A stretch of 64,000 bases of DNA from Streptomyces sp. NBC_00273 (GCF_036178145.1 NZ_CP108067.1:248001-312000), one strand, 5' to 3'; positions 18,531-27,619 are shown, counted from the first letter of the stretch. Translations and numbers: made by a program. Notes: generated from the letters alone by a model not told the origin.

Positions 18531-19247
18531 TCAGGGTTCGACGAGCCCGGCGCGGATGGCGTACCGGGTCAGCTCCAGCCGGTCGCGCATTCCGAGCTTG
18601 TACAGCAGGTTGGCCCGGTGACGGTGCACGGTCTTGATGCTGATGAACAAAAGCTCGGCTATGTGCTTGGAGGAGTGACCCTCGGCCACGAGTTTGAGGA
18701 CTTCCTCCTCGCGCGGGGTGAGGAGACGCTCGCGGTCGTCCGCACCGCGGAGGCCCCGGTCCAGGTAGTTGCGGATCAGGGCGGTGACCGCTCCGGGGTG
18801 GAGGAACGGCTCGTTGCGCATCGCGGCCCGGCAGGCGCTGACCAGGTCCCGGTCCGCGACCGATTTCAGTACGTATCCGCACGCTCCGGCCTTGAGGGCC
18901 TGGAACAGGTACTGCTCGTTGTCGTGCATGGTGAGCATCAGGATCCGCAGGTCCGGCTGGAGGGCGGCCAGCTCGCGGGCGGCCTGCAGGCCAGTGAGGC
19001 GCGGCATGGTGATATCGAGGACGGCCAGGTCGATGGGTGTGTCCCGGGCCGCCTCGATGGCCTTGGCCCCGTCCCCGGCTTCGGCGACGACCCGTAGGTC
19101 CGCTTCCCGGTCGAGGATCAGGCGTACGCCGCGGCGTACCAGGGCGTGGTCGTCGGCGAGCAGGATGCGGATCGGTCCCGGGGTGGGTGCGGCGGGCGCG
19201 GTGACTGTTGCGGTCGGAAGTGCGAGCTCAGGCATGGACACGGTCAA
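18531..19247 (-). CDS. NarL/FixJ-family response regulator
   Basis: The 238-residue protein has an N-terminal extension of about 25 residues, then a receiver domain (LLADDHALVRRGVRL, phospho-acceptor Asp in LAVLDITMPRLTG, switch Lys in YVLKSV) and a LuxR HTH (LTPREEEVLKLVAEGHSSKH, IKTVHRHRANLLYKLG). The sequence resembles the NreC/DegU type. It overlaps the kinase stop by 4 bp and forms a two-component system with it. The secreted-protein/secDF genes lie directly downstream and are possible targets. Confidence 0.93.
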   Translation of the reverse strand: MTVSMPELALPTATVTAPAAPTPGPIRILLADDHALVRRGVRLILDREADLRVVAEAGDGAKAIEAARDTPIDLAVLDITMPRLTGLQAARELAALQPDLRILMLTMHDNEQYLFQALKAGACGYVLKSVADRDLVSACRAAMRNEPFLHPGAVTALIRNYLDRGLRGADDRERLLTPREEEVLKLVAEGHSSKHIAELLFISIKTVHRHRANLLYKLGMRDRLELTRYAIRAGLVEP

Positions 19248-20209
19248 GGCTCCTTGGCAGCGGGGGCGGCGAGGCGGATCCGGGTGCCGGAACCGGGCGC
19301 CGAGGTGAGGTGCAGAGTGGCGCCGACGAGCAGGGCGCGTTCGCGCATGCCGCGGATCCCGGCGCCCTCGCAGGCTCCCCCGATGCCGCGGCCGTCGTCG
19401 GCGATCTCCAGCACCACCGCCTCATCTGCACGGTGCAGGCTCACCCCGATGCGGCGCGCGTCCGCGTGGCGGGCTGCGTTCGTCAGGCTCTCCTGCGCCA
19501 CCCGGTACAGAACGAGTTCGGTCTCCGGTTCCAGGGTTGGTAGATCGGTCTCGAAGTCGCGCACCACGTGCAAGCCGCTGTGGGTGGAGAAGTCCTGCGT
19601 GAGTGAGGTCAGGGCGCTGACGAGGCCGAGGTCGTCCAGGACACCCGGGCGTAGACGGCGGACCAGGCGGCGGACCTCGTCCAGGCTGTCGCGGGTGATC
19701 TCCCGGGCCTGCTGGAGCTCTTCGCGCAGGGGTGTGTCCGCTGTCTCCGCGGCGCGGCCCAGCACCAGCAGGATCGCGGTCATGCTCTGCCCGACCTCGT
19801 CGTGCAGTTCTTGGGCGATCCGTCGGCGTTCCGACTCCTGGGCGAGCAGCACCCGCGCGCTGGACGTGACCCTTTCCTGCTCCAGCCGTTCCAGCATGGC
19901 GTTGAACGCGCGGATCAACTGGCCCATCTCGCCGTCTGCGCCTCCGCTGGTGACCGGCATGGGCAGGCGTTGCCCGGGGTGGAGCAGGTCGACGGTACCC
20001 ATCAGGCCCTTCAGCCGGTCCAGCGGTGTCAGGCTCCAGCGCAGCAGGGCGGCATTGGCGACCAGCATGACAGCCAGGCCGCCCACCAGGATGACGGCCT
20101 CGGTCAGCAGTACCGGTACCGAAACGGTTACCGGCGCCCACAGAAGCAGCGCCGTCGCGGCTCCCAGCATCACACCGTTGAGCCCGAAGATCCGCCAGAA
20201 CAACGACAC
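19244..20209 (-). CDS. Sensor histidine kinase (HAMP, HisKA_3, HATPase)
   Basis: The 321-residue kinase has two N-terminal membrane helices with almost no external loop, a HAMP linker (GEMGQLIRAFNAMLERLEQE), the phospho-acceptor box RRRIAQELHDEVGQSMTAI, and an HATPase domain with N-box LTNAARHADA, G1 DDGRGI and G2 GAGIRGMRERALL. This resembles the NreB/NarX group. A short external region implies sensing within the membrane or of a cytoplasmic signal. The ATG at 20209 starts directly with the first helix. It is the first gene of the pair with the regulator. Confidence 0.93.
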   Translation of the reverse strand: MSLFWRIFGLNGVMLGAATALLLWAPVTVSVPVLLTEAVILVGGLAVMLVANAALLRWSLTPLDRLKGLMGTVDLLHPGQRLPMPVTSGGADGEMGQLIRAFNAMLERLEQERVTSSARVLLAQESERRRIAQELHDEVGQSMTAILLVLGRAAETADTPLREELQQAREITRDSLDEVRRLVRRLRPGVLDDLGLVSALTSLTQDFSTHSGLHVVRDFETDLPTLEPETELVLYRVAQESLTNAARHADARRIGVSLHRADEAVVLEIADDGRGIGGACEGAGIRGMRERALLVGATLHLTSAPGSGTRIRLAAPAAKEP

Positions 20210-20485
20210 CGGAGAAACTCCTGTTCCTACGATTTAAACCCGATCACCACCAGCTTGGCTTCACTTCTGAGGGTTGTCGATGGGTCTTGACCCCCATTTC
20301 TCAGACTCCTACCCGGCCCCGTGGTCATCGCCAGGCGCGTGAGATGGGGCCTGGCACCCATGTCTTTCCGACGGCGGGACGGGCACAGTCGAAGGACCGA
20401 ACCGCCGGACGGTCGGTAGCAGCCCCTGACCGCACGATGCCATCGGACCGGGCGCCACCGTAGCCGCCAAGAAGGGACTCTTCCC

Positions 20486-20815
20486 GTGCCTCTCGACGCC
20501 TCCCAGACCGGCCCCCGCTCCGGCCGACTGACCACGAACGACGCTCGCCAGCGTCTCGAAGACGCCCGCAGCAGCCGGGCGGCCCAGCTCCAAGCACTCC
20601 TCGGAGGCGGGCAGAGCGCGGAGGGCCACCTGATGTCCGCGCAGGCGGAAGCCAACAGGCGGGTGCTCAAGGAGATCGAGGAGGCGTTCACCCGCATCGA
20701 GGAGGGTTCCTACGGCACCTGCCTGAAGTGCTCCCGGCCCGTCCCCGCGGAACGCCTGGAGATCCTCCCCTACACGCGGTACTGCGTAGCCTGCCAGCAC
20801 CGCGCCGCCACCTGA
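20486..20815 (+). CDS. DksA/TraR-type C4 zinc-finger protein
   Basis: The 109-residue protein has an N-terminal coiled coil (ARQRLEDARSSRAAQLQALL) and a C-terminal zf-dskA_traR domain with four cysteines, YGTCLKCSRPVPAERLEILP then YCVACQ. Members bind RNA polymerase through the secondary channel and modify transcription. Whether this one does is inferred. The GTG start is supported by GAAGGGA 7 nt upstream. A second, related gene follows 45 bp downstream. Confidence 0.88.
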   Translation: MPLDASQTGPRSGRLTTNDARQRLEDARSSRAAQLQALLGGGQSAEGHLMSAQAEANRRVLKEIEEAFTRIEEGSYGTCLKCSRPVPAERLEILPYTRYCVACQHRAAT

Positions 20816-20860
20816 CCCGCCCAGTCCGCATGTCCCGCCCTGCTCACAAGGGGTGAAATC

Positions 20861-21226
20861 GTGAACCACCAGACCATCAGCCGCCCGAGCGCGCACCTGT
20901 CGATCGAAGACCTCGCCGCCATTCAGGAGAATCTGCACGACCAGCTCCTGTTCCGCCAGGAGCAACTGCGGAGGATCGCCGCGGCATCCCGGACAGAGGA
21001 ACTGCGGCAGCGCCGCTCCCCGGCGCAGACCGAGGTGCAGGTCAAACTCGCCGCCTCGGCCCGCATGGTCCTCGCCGATGTCCAAGCGGCGCTGCAGCGC
21101 ATCGCCGAGGGCCGCTACGGCACCTGCCACCTGTGTCGGCGACCGATCGACCGCGGACGCCTGGCCATCGTGCCCCAAGCCCGGTATTGCACGCGCTGCC
21201 AGCAGGTACGCGAGGCCGGACGGTGA
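20861..21226 (+). CDS. DksA/TraR-type C4 zinc-finger protein
   Basis: The 121-residue protein has a helical N-terminus (SIEDLAAIQENLHDQLLFRQ) and the C4 finger YGTCHLCRRPIDRGRLAIVP then YCTRCQ. It is a paralogue of the preceding gene. The GTG start has AAGGGG upstream. Its stop overlaps the GTG of the actin-like gene (GTGA), so the three genes are one transcription unit. This is the usual arrangement in Streptomyces of a C4 finger next to a short Mbl-like gene. Confidence 0.88.
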   Translation: MNHQTISRPSAHLSIEDLAAIQENLHDQLLFRQEQLRRIAAASRTEELRQRRSPAQTEVQVKLAASARMVLADVQAALQRIAEGRYGTCHLCRRPIDRGRLAIVPQARYCTRCQQVREAGR

Positions 21227-21988
21227 GCGCCGTACGCCGACTCGGCGTCGCCCTGGCCGGCGGGCACCGGACTCGGCCACTGTGCCCGTGCTGCCCCGGC
21301 CTTGCCCTTGACATGGGCAGTTCCCGCACGCGGGCCTGGTTCTCCGGGCGCGGATTGGTCCTCGATGCGCCCACCATCACTTTCGCCGACGCGCGGATCG
21401 TGCACCCGATCCAGCGCGGCGTGATCGTGGACGTACCAGGAACAGCCCGCATGCTCGACCGACTGCTCGGCCACCACATGCCGCGCCGTGCCCGCCCCCT
21501 GATCGTGATCACCACACCCGTGTTGCACGGCCCCGCCTACCGGGAACAGGCCCGCACCGTCGTGCAGGTTCTGCGCCCGCGAGCAGTCCTGACCGTGCCC
21601 ACCGCCCGCGCCGTCGCCCTCGCGGCGGACGCCGATCTCACCCGGCCGCTACTGGTGGTGGACATCGGCGCCCACCTCAGTGAAGTCGTCCTTCTGGTCG
21701 ACGGAGCTGTCGTCGACGCACGCAGTACCGCCCTGGGTACCGGCGACCTGGTCGGCGTCGACGCTTCCGAGGAACTCAGTGAAGCGATCATCGCCATGGT
21801 CACGTCCATGCTCCGTCAGGACCGCACCGCGCTGACCGCCACCGCCCTGAAACGTGGCGCACTGCTGGCCGGCGGCGGAACGTTGCGCCCCGACCTCGCC
21901 CCCCGCCTCGTCGCCGCTCTGCAAGCGCCGCTGACGGCAGTCCGCGCGCCGCACACCGCCGCACTCCGCGGCGCCGCCGGACTCCTTA
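21223..21988 (+). pseudogene. MreB/Mbl-like actin ATPase, disrupted by IS630-family insertion
   Basis: The actin fold is clear: phosphate-1 motif LALDMGSSRTRAWF, phosphate-2 motif LLVVDIGAHLSEVVLLVDG and adenosine motif LLAGGGTLRPDL. The frame runs 255 codons to LRGAAGLL and then enters the IS at 21989. Since MreB-like proteins are usually 290-345 residues, a C-terminal tail is probably lost, although short Streptomyces Mbl-like proteins lacking subdomains are known and this could be nearly complete. The GTG at 21223 overlaps the preceding stop. Without the IS and one TA, the frame would continue into the sequence after 23147. Confidence 0.8.
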
Positions 21989-23088
21989 CTGATCTTTTCG
22001 TAAGTTCGGCGGGTGTAGTGGGTGGATGGTCAGGCCGGTGTGGGCGAGGAAGGACCATGGCAGTTGTGGGTTGTGGTTGATGCGGTGGACGCCTTGCTCG
22101 GTGGCGTCGGCGACATCGGCGAGGTGGTCGCCGGCGAGGTTGGCGAGTTCACGTTTCTTGAGTGAGGACCACAGCAGCTCCACCAGGTTCAGCTCGGGCG
22201 CGTAGGCGGGTAATCGCTCCAGGGTGAGCCAGTCCTGGCCAGCGACCCAAGCCCGCATCAACCGGCTCCAATGGGCGGACAGGCCGTCCCAGACCAGGAC
22301 CACCCGCTCGCCGCGGTAGAACGCCTTCATCTGCTCCAGGACCTCGATGAGGGCGGCGGTGTCGTAGCTTCCAGGCTTGAGACGGAAGCACAGGCGAGCC
22401 CCTCGATCGGGGTCGGTGGAGTGGTATCCCAGAGCCCCGGCCATCGACGCCCGCTTCCAGTTCAGCCGGTGCCGCAGCAGTGGGGTCCGACCTCGGGGTG
22501 CGTAGGTGCGGCGGATCTGAGGCAGCAGGGAGATGCCTGATTCGTCGAGGAACACGATCCAGGCACGTGTGTTCACGGCCCCTTTTTGATGCGCGGCCAC
22601 TCGTGCGCGATCCAGCGGGCGATCTCCGACTCGTCCCTCTCGACCGCCCGCCGCTCGGGCCGCTGCAGACTCCATCCGAGCCGGCCGGTCAGCAACCGCC
22701 ACACCGACGCCCTCGACAGCACCACTCCCGTCACCCGCTCAACGACGGCGCCAACTCGCTCCAGGGTCCACAGGTCGGCCTCGAAACCATGGGCCTGGGC
22801 ACCCCGCTCCAACGCGGCCCGGACGGTCTCGACCTGGGCGTCGTCCAGCTTGGGCGGGCGACCGGTGGCCGCACGCCGACGCAAGGCCGAAGCACCACCT
22901 TCCTCCCACGCCCGCCGCCATCGCCGCACGCTCTCGGCGCACACCCCCACCGCCCACGCGATCTCCGCATTCGAGACACCGTCCTCGAACAACTCGACCG
23001 CCCGAACACGACGCGCCTCCGCCAACTGAGGCCGCAGCAACGGAGGAAGGGAGGCGCCAGCCGTAGAAGGCGAAGGTTGATAAGCCAC
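21986..23088 (-). CDS. IS630-family transposase, two frames joined by -1 frameshift
   Basis: The first frame (22573-23088) has the HTH part: VRAVELFEDGVSNAEIAWAV, ESVRRWRRAWEEGG, then a second HTH ending WPRIKKGP. The second frame (to 21986) has the DDE domain: WIVFLDESGISLLPQIR (Asp), VLVWDGLSAHWS (Asp) and YAPELNLVELLWSSLK (Glu). The frames overlap at an AAAAAGGGG run near 22580, suitable for programmed -1 slippage. The stop codon TAA is completed by the duplicated TA outside the element. It looks functional. Confidence 0.9.
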
Positions 23089-23145
23089 CCCGACAGCCTC
23101 CCACCCACACCGCCACTACACCCACCGAACTTACGAAAAGATCAG
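21989..23145 (-). mobile_element. IS630-family insertion sequence
   Basis: The 1,157-bp element is bounded by inverted repeats CTGATCTTTTCGTAAGTTCGG and flanked by TA on both sides (21987-21988 and 23146-23147), the canonical IS630/Tc1 target duplication. It carries one transposase in two overlapping frames. It interrupts the actin-like gene, and the clean TA duplication shows a simple recent insertion. Confidence 0.93.
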
Positions 23146-23147
23146 TA

Positions 23148-23372
23148 GTGGCGTACTTCGTCTTCAAGGCCGCCCGGCGGGTGCACCCCGGGACTCCGGG
23201 AGTCGGCCACATGGTGGTTGCGATCACCACTGGAGCAGCGGTGTTTGGCGTCCTGTACGTCCTGCTGGGTACGGGCATCACGGCCGGCGCGCCGCGCGAG
23301 GCTGGGCCTGTCCAGCTGGCTCCGGCTGTGGGCAACACCACCACGCCGGTCGTCGTCTCGTCGGCCGACTAA
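23148..23372 (+). CDS. Small single-helix membrane protein, unknown, possibly 5'-truncated
   Basis: A frame beginning GTG right after the IS630 target duplication encodes 74 residues: a basic N-terminus (AYFVFKAARRVHPGTPGVGH), one hydrophobic helix (MVVAITTGAAVFGVLYVLLG) and a polar tail ending VVVSSAD. No ribosome site is visible because the upstream DNA is IS. It may be an intact small gene, or the displaced end of something upstream. It ends at the next IS element: its stop codon TAA lies in that element's 3-bp target duplication. Confidence 0.4.
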   Translation: MAYFVFKAARRVHPGTPGVGHMVVAITTGAAVFGVLYVLLGTGITAGAPREAGPVQLAPAVGNTTTPVVVSSAD

Positions 23373-24237
23373 GACCGTGTCCTATGTGGTGAGGCGGACG
23401 AGTCGCTTGTAGCAGCAGATGGCCGCGGCCAGGCCAAGGAAGGCCAGGTAGTTGCGGGGATGGCGTTCGTAGCGGTAGTTGAGCCGGCGGTAGCCGGTCA
23501 GCCAGGACATGGTCCGTTCGATCACCCACCGCCGACGCCCTAATCGTTCGCTCGACTCGATGCCCTTGCGGGCGATGCGGACGCCGATCCGTTTGCCGCG
23601 GAGCCATCTCCGCAGTTCAGGTATGTCGTATGCCTTGTCGGCATGGAGGCGCTGGGGCTTGAAGTGGCGGCCGCGGTGGGGGTCGTGTCTCGTTTGGTGA
23701 CCGAGCACCATGGGCTTCAGTGCCTGGCTGTCGTGGGTGTTGGCGGCCGAGAGGCCGACGAGGAGGGGCAGTCCGGCCGCGTCCGACAGGACGTGCATCT
23801 TGGAGCCCGGCTTGCCCCGGTCCACGGGGCTCGGGCCTGTGAGTTCGCCCCCTTTTTGGCCCGTACGTGGGCGGAGTCGAGGACGGCTCGGGAGAGATCG
23901 AGGAGCCCGGCGTCGTCGAGCCGGTACAGGATCTCCTCGTGCAGCCGGCCCCAGACTCCGGCCCGGGACCAGATCAGGAACCGGCGGTGGGCTGTGGACT
24001 TCGATATCCCGAAGCAGGGTGGCAGGGCCCGCCAGGCACAGCCGCTGACCAGCACGTAGATGATCGCGGCGAACAGCGTCTCATCAGGCGTGTCCTGCAT
24101 ACCGCCGCCCTGCGGCCGCACTCTTGACGGTGGGATCAGCGGCTTCGCGATCTCCCACAGCCCGTCCGGAACAATCCAACTCCACGTACCCCGCCCCATG
24201 AACAGCCCAACGACCCACGACCACATAGGACACGGTC
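23373..24237 (-). mobile_element. IS5-family (TNA-target) insertion sequence
   Basis: The 865-bp element has inverted ends GACCGTGTCCTATGTGG at both sides and a 3-bp TAA duplication (23370-23372 and 24238-24240). This is the TNA target used by IS1031/IS427-type members of IS5. It carries a transposase in two frames. Confidence 0.9.
23382..24199 (-). CDS. IS5-family transposase, two frames joined by -1 frameshift
   Basis: The upstream frame has the DUF4096 N-terminal domain (WIVPDGLWEIAKPLIPPSRV, SGCAWRALPPCFGISKSTAH) and the first catalytic Asp (AVLDSAHVRAKKG). The downstream frame has GPSPVDRGKPGSKMHVL, the second Asp (LHADKAYDIPEL) and the Glu (RRWVIERTMSWLTGYRRL). They overlap at AAAAAGGGGG near 23840, a slippery run for -1 shifting. 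I took the ATG at 24199. All catalytic residues are present. Confidence 0.88.
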
Positions 24238-24279
24238 TAAGAGGCCATCTCATTTGGGTGGTTGGGTAGGCTGTCGGTC

Positions 24280-24630
24280 ATGGTGGGGATTGTTGAGCGG
24301 CTGGTGCCGGATGAGTTGTGGGTGCTGTTCCAGCGGGTGGTGCCGGAGGCGCCTTCGCGGCCTCAGGGCGGTGGCCGACGTCGGCATGGCGACTGGGAGG
24401 TACTGGCCGCGATCGTCTTCGTTGCCACCTCGGGTTGCACCTGGCAGCAACTGCCCACAGCGTCGTTCGGGCCGTCGGGAGCGACAGCCCACCGGCGGTT
24501 CTCCGAGTGGAGCAAGCCGCGAGTGTGGGCCAAGCTGCACCGCCTGGTCCTCGACGAGCTCGGCGCTCGCGGCGAGCTGGACTGGTCGCGCTGCGCGATC
24601 GACTCGGTGAACATGCGGGCCCTGAAAAGG
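24280..24630 (+). pseudogene. IS5-family transposase, N-terminal remnant
   Basis: The frame begins MVGIVERLVPDELWVLFQRV and continues with the DUF4096-like N-terminus (SGCTWQQLPTASFGPSGATA, HRRFSEW) up to the first catalytic Asp region AIDSVNMRALKR. It then runs directly into the antiparallel end of an IS110-family gene. The second half of the transposase is missing. It represents an older IS5 copy that was cut by a later insertion. Confidence 0.75.
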
Positions 24631-24647
24631 TGCCTCTATGGCTTTCG

Positions 24648-24849
24648 TCAAGCCGTAGTGGGTGTGGGTGGTTGGTAGAGGGTGCCGTCGCGGAGCATGG
24701 CGAAGTGGACGTCGATGCGGCGTCGGGCGAGTGCGATGAGGGCGGCGATGTGGTGTTTTCCCTCGCTGCGTTTGCGGTCGTAGTAGGCGCGTGACTCGGG
24801 CTGGGAGAGCGAGGCGAACGCGGCGAGGTAGAAGGCTCTCTTGAGCTGT
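24648..24849 (-). pseudogene. IS110-family transposase, C-terminal remnant
   Basis: The minus-strand frame reads LKRAFYLAAFASLSQPESRA, YYDRKRSEGKHHIAALIALA, then RRRIDVHFAMLRDGTLYQPP. This is the conserved C-terminal Transposase_20 tail of IS110-type recombinases. It is cut on its upstream side exactly where IS3 copy 2 begins (24850). The rest of the gene is not on the other side of that IS, so the IS3 junction marks a deletion or rearrangement. Confidence 0.75.
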
Positions 24850-24889
24850 TGAGCTTGCTCCGCTTTGACGGACACCATTGGTGTGGTGG

Positions 24890-25762
24890 TCAGGCCGCGA
24901 GTACGGTCTCGTATTCGGCGGGACTTCGGTAGCCGAGGCTGCTGTGTAGCCGCTGCAAGTTGTACCAGCTCTCGATCCACTCGAAGATCGCAGTGCGGGC
25001 GAGAGCCCTGCTGGGCCAGGGTTTCGTGCCGAGCAGTTCCCGTTTGATCGTCGCGAAGAAGGACTCGGCGAGGGCGTTGTCCCAGCACTGTCCGGTGCGG
25101 CCGACCGATAGCTGGACGTCGAACTCACCTGCCAGGGACGCGAATTGCTGGCTGGTGTACTGGCATCCGCGGTCCGAGTGGAAGATCACCGGCCGGGCGG
25201 GGCGGCGCCGCCGGCAGGCGGTCGTAAGGGCTTCGGCGACCAGGTCGGTCCGCAGATGATCGGCGGTTGCCCAGCCGACGACACGGCGGGAGGCGATGTC
25301 GATGACGGTGGCCAGGTAGAGCCAGCCCTGATCGGTCGGGATATACGTGATGTCGCCGCACCAGCGGACGTCGAGTGCGGCCGGGTCGGGTGCGAAGTCG
25401 CGCCCGATGAGGTCGGGCCTCGCGGCGGCCCGCGGGTCGGGGGCGGTGGTCACGTGTCGCCGCCTGCGGTGCCGGCCTTCGAGTCCGGCGTCCCGCATCA
25501 GTCTGGCCACGCGGCGCCGTCCGCATCTTTCGCCCTCGCGTTGCAGAACGGCGTGGAGGCGTGGGGCCCCGTAGGTGCCACGGGAGTGCTCGTGGGCCTC
25601 GGTGATCTTCACGGTCAGCTCCAGGTCGCGGACCGCGCGGGGGCCGGGAGTTCCGTTGCGGCGGGCATAGAAGGCGGTGCGGGAGACCTTGAGCAGTTCA
25701 CACGCGCGTTTGACGTTGTGGTTGCTCTGCTTCTCCGCCTCGATGAACGGGTGCACCGTCAC
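24890..25762 (-). CDS. IS3-family transposase OrfB (copy 2)
   Basis: The 290-residue translation is the same as that of the OrfB at 11791-12663, with the same DDE core (CGDITYIPT, IFHSDRGCQYTS, DNALAESFFATIK). It overlaps orfA by 4 bp. It looks intact and could act on both copies. Confidence 0.95.
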   Translation of the reverse strand: MTVHPFIEAEKQSNHNVKRACELLKVSRTAFYARRNGTPGPRAVRDLELTVKITEAHEHSRGTYGAPRLHAVLQREGERCGRRRVARLMRDAGLEGRHRRRRHVTTAPDPRAAARPDLIGRDFAPDPAALDVRWCGDITYIPTDQGWLYLATVIDIASRRVVGWATADHLRTDLVAEALTTACRRRRPARPVIFHSDRGCQYTSQQFASLAGEFDVQLSVGRTGQCWDNALAESFFATIKRELLGTKPWPSRALARTAIFEWIESWYNLQRLHSSLGYRSPAEYETVLAA

Positions 25763-26067
25763 CGGGTCTCCTTCGCGAAGAAAGCCGTGGCCCGCTTGAG
25801 GATGTCGACGTCCTCGCGCAGGCGGCGGTTCTCCCGCCGCAGCGCGGCCAGCTCCTCACGCTCGCTGCTGGTCAGCCCGTCTCGCTCGCCCGCGTCGACC
25901 TCGGCCTGCTTGACCCAGTCCCGCACCGCGGTCTCGGTCAGATCGAAGTCCTTGGCTATCTGACCGACCGAGCGGTCACCGCGCCGGCACAGCTCGACGA
26001 TCTCGGCCTTGAACTCCGACGTGAACGAACGGCGAGGGCGAGGCTTCTTCTTCCCCATGCTCTCCAT
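25759..26067 (-). CDS. IS3-family transposase OrfA (copy 2)
   Basis: The translation matches the OrfA of copy 1: an HTH (IAKDFDLTETAVRDWVKQAE) plus a leucine-zipper-like helix. The start at 26067 has GGAGG upstream, as in copy 1. Confidence 0.93.
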   Translation of the reverse strand: MESMGKKKPRPRRSFTSEFKAEIVELCRRGDRSVGQIAKDFDLTETAVRDWVKQAEVDAGERDGLTSSEREELAALRRENRRLREDVDILKRATAFFAKETR

Positions 26068-26132
26068 GATGGACATCCTCCCGGGGACGAACCCCTGATC
26101 TCGAATGTCCGTCAAAGCGGATCAAGCCCACC

Positions 26133-26485
26133 TGCAGCCTGGTCCGCATTCGGCAACAGGGCACCGCCGAACGCCTCGGACTCACCCAGTCCGTCGTCCC
26201 CCGCACGATCAGGCAGCTGCAGGCCAAGGGAATCCTCAGCGAGCGGTAGCGCATGGCACCGTCCTCACCCACCCGCTCCTGGCCGGCTACGAATCCCTCG
26301 CCCACATGGTCAACCACCTCAAGGACCCCGAGACCTTCGTGTGGCCGCTGAACTTCCCCACCGGCGACATCCGGCCCCCGCGGGCCCGAGACGCGCGGAC
26401 AGGCACCGGCTTCGACCCTGACCCGGACGGCGGCGAGGACGCCCCGACCCCCGAGGCCCGCCCCAATCTCCGGCTCGCTGGCTGA
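26133..26485 (+). pseudogene. Fragment of a helix-turn-helix protein, frameshifted
   Basis: Directly beyond IS3 copy 2 the plus strand encodes LVRIRQQGTAERLGLTQSVV, PRTIRQLQAKGILSER and a stop. This looks like a winged-helix or replication/partition HTH. The text continues in the next frame as AVAHGTVLTHPLLAGYESLA, HMVNHLKDPETFVWPLNFPT and a polar tail ending PNLRLAG at 26485. The 5' end is removed by the IS and a frameshift lies near 26247. I do not recognise the family with certainty. Confidence 0.45.
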
Positions 26486-26720
26486 ACCGCCGCGAGACCG
26501 CCCGCACCACCACGGCGCCCTCCCCACCGGGAGCGGCGCCGTCGTCGTTCCCAGCCGAGGCCGGGCCAGTGCGGTAGCACCAGCTACACCGGTTCGTTCT
26601 GGTGCAGCAGAACAAAACAGCGCCGCCCTGCTGCACCGGCCGTGCCGGCAACAGTCGTGTGCTGCCTGGGTCCATGCAAATGCTGTGCTGTACCCACGAC
26701 ATTCCCCGTACAGTTTCTAA

Positions 26721-27619
26721 GAGCTCGTAACACGATCATGAGTCGGGCTTGTTGAGGCGTCGCCAGCAGATGAGACTGCAGGCGAGGGAGACGAACGCGT
26801 CGTGGAGTTCGGTGCGGCGTTCCCAGCGGACGGCGAGGCGTTTGAACTGATGGAGCAGGGCGAAGGTCTGCTCCACGACGTAGCGGAGCTTGCCCATGCC
26901 CTTGATGTTCGGTGCTCCCTTGCGGGAGATGACCGGCAGGATCCGGCGTTTACGCAGCTCTTCCCGGTTGGGGTTGGAGTCGTAGCCCTTGTCGCCGAGC
27001 AGAGCGTCCGGGCGCCTTCGGGGACGGCCGGGGCGGCCCGCCACTGGCGGGATGCCGTCGACCAGGGCGAGGGTCTGGGTGACGTCGTTGACGTTCGCCG
27101 CGGTCGTGATGACCTTGAGCGGGGTGCCGCGTCCGTCGCAGATCAGATGGTGCTTGCTGCCCGCCTTCCGCCGGTCGACCGGCGACGGACCGGTGTCGGC
27201 TCCCCCTTTTTCGCGCGAATGTGAGAGCCGTCCACGCAAGCCCTGGACCAGTCGAGCCGGCCGGCCGCGTTCAGCTCGGCGAGCAGGATCCGGTGCAGCT
27301 GGTCGAAGACCCCGGCCTGCTGCCACCGCTCCAGGCGCCGCCAGCAGGTCTGGCCCGAGCCGAACCACAGCTCAGATGGCAGGAGTTGCCAGGCAATGTC
27401 GTTGCAGAGGACGTACAGGATGCCCTGCAGACACAACCGGTCTGCCACCGGCCGCGGCCCTGGCGACCTCGTCGGCCAGGGCGGCAGCAGCGGCTCGATC
27501 AGTGCCCACAAGTCGTCGTCCACGATCCACGGCCGAGTACTCACACACTCACGAACGGCCGAATCATCACACCGGTTACGCCCGGCCAGGGCATCTCACC
27601 AAGATCCTGTTACGAGCTC
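26721..27619 (-). mobile_element. IS5-family element, copy A
   Basis: The 899-bp element has terminal repeats GAGCTCGTAACACGATC (left) and GAGCTCGTAACAGGATC (right, read inward). The right edge is fixed by the junction with the DUF6236 gene, whose coding sequence stops at ...GCTAA immediately before GAGCTC. It is closely related to copy B (28667-29564) and to the partial copy at 1-130. Confidence 0.9.
26736..27544 (-). CDS. IS5-family transposase (copy A), -1 frameshift
   Basis: The first frame starts MSTRPWIVDDDLWALIEPLL and contains WQLLPSELWFGSGQTCWRRL and the first Asp in ACVDGSHIRAKKG. The second frame continues GADTGPSPVDRRKAGSKHHL, then the second Asp in LLGDKGYDSN and the Glu in YVVEQTFALLHQFKRLA, ending at 26736. 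The frames are joined at AAAAAGGGGG near 27205. The catalytic set is complete, so the copy may be active. Confidence 0.9.

Larger units (their letters stand above)
24850..26130 (-). mobile_element. IS3-family insertion sequence, copy 2
   Basis: This is a full-length 1,281-bp copy of the element at 11751-13031, in the same orientation, with the same terminal inverted repeats. Unlike copy 1 it has no matching target duplication (left flank ...ctgt, right flank cctg...). This points to a rearrangement by recombination between IS copies after insertion. Confidence 0.93.

Noticed and set aside
16095..19097. Plus-strand open frame of 1,000 codons
   Set aside because: It is antisense to secDF, the secreted protein and the response regulator, with Gly/Asp-rich low-complexity text and no domain. 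It is a GC-driven shadow.
11751..26130. Composite transposon bounded by the two IS3 copies
   Set aside because: The outer flanks do not share a target duplication, and copy 1 has its own matching flanks, so two independent events plus rearrangement fit better.
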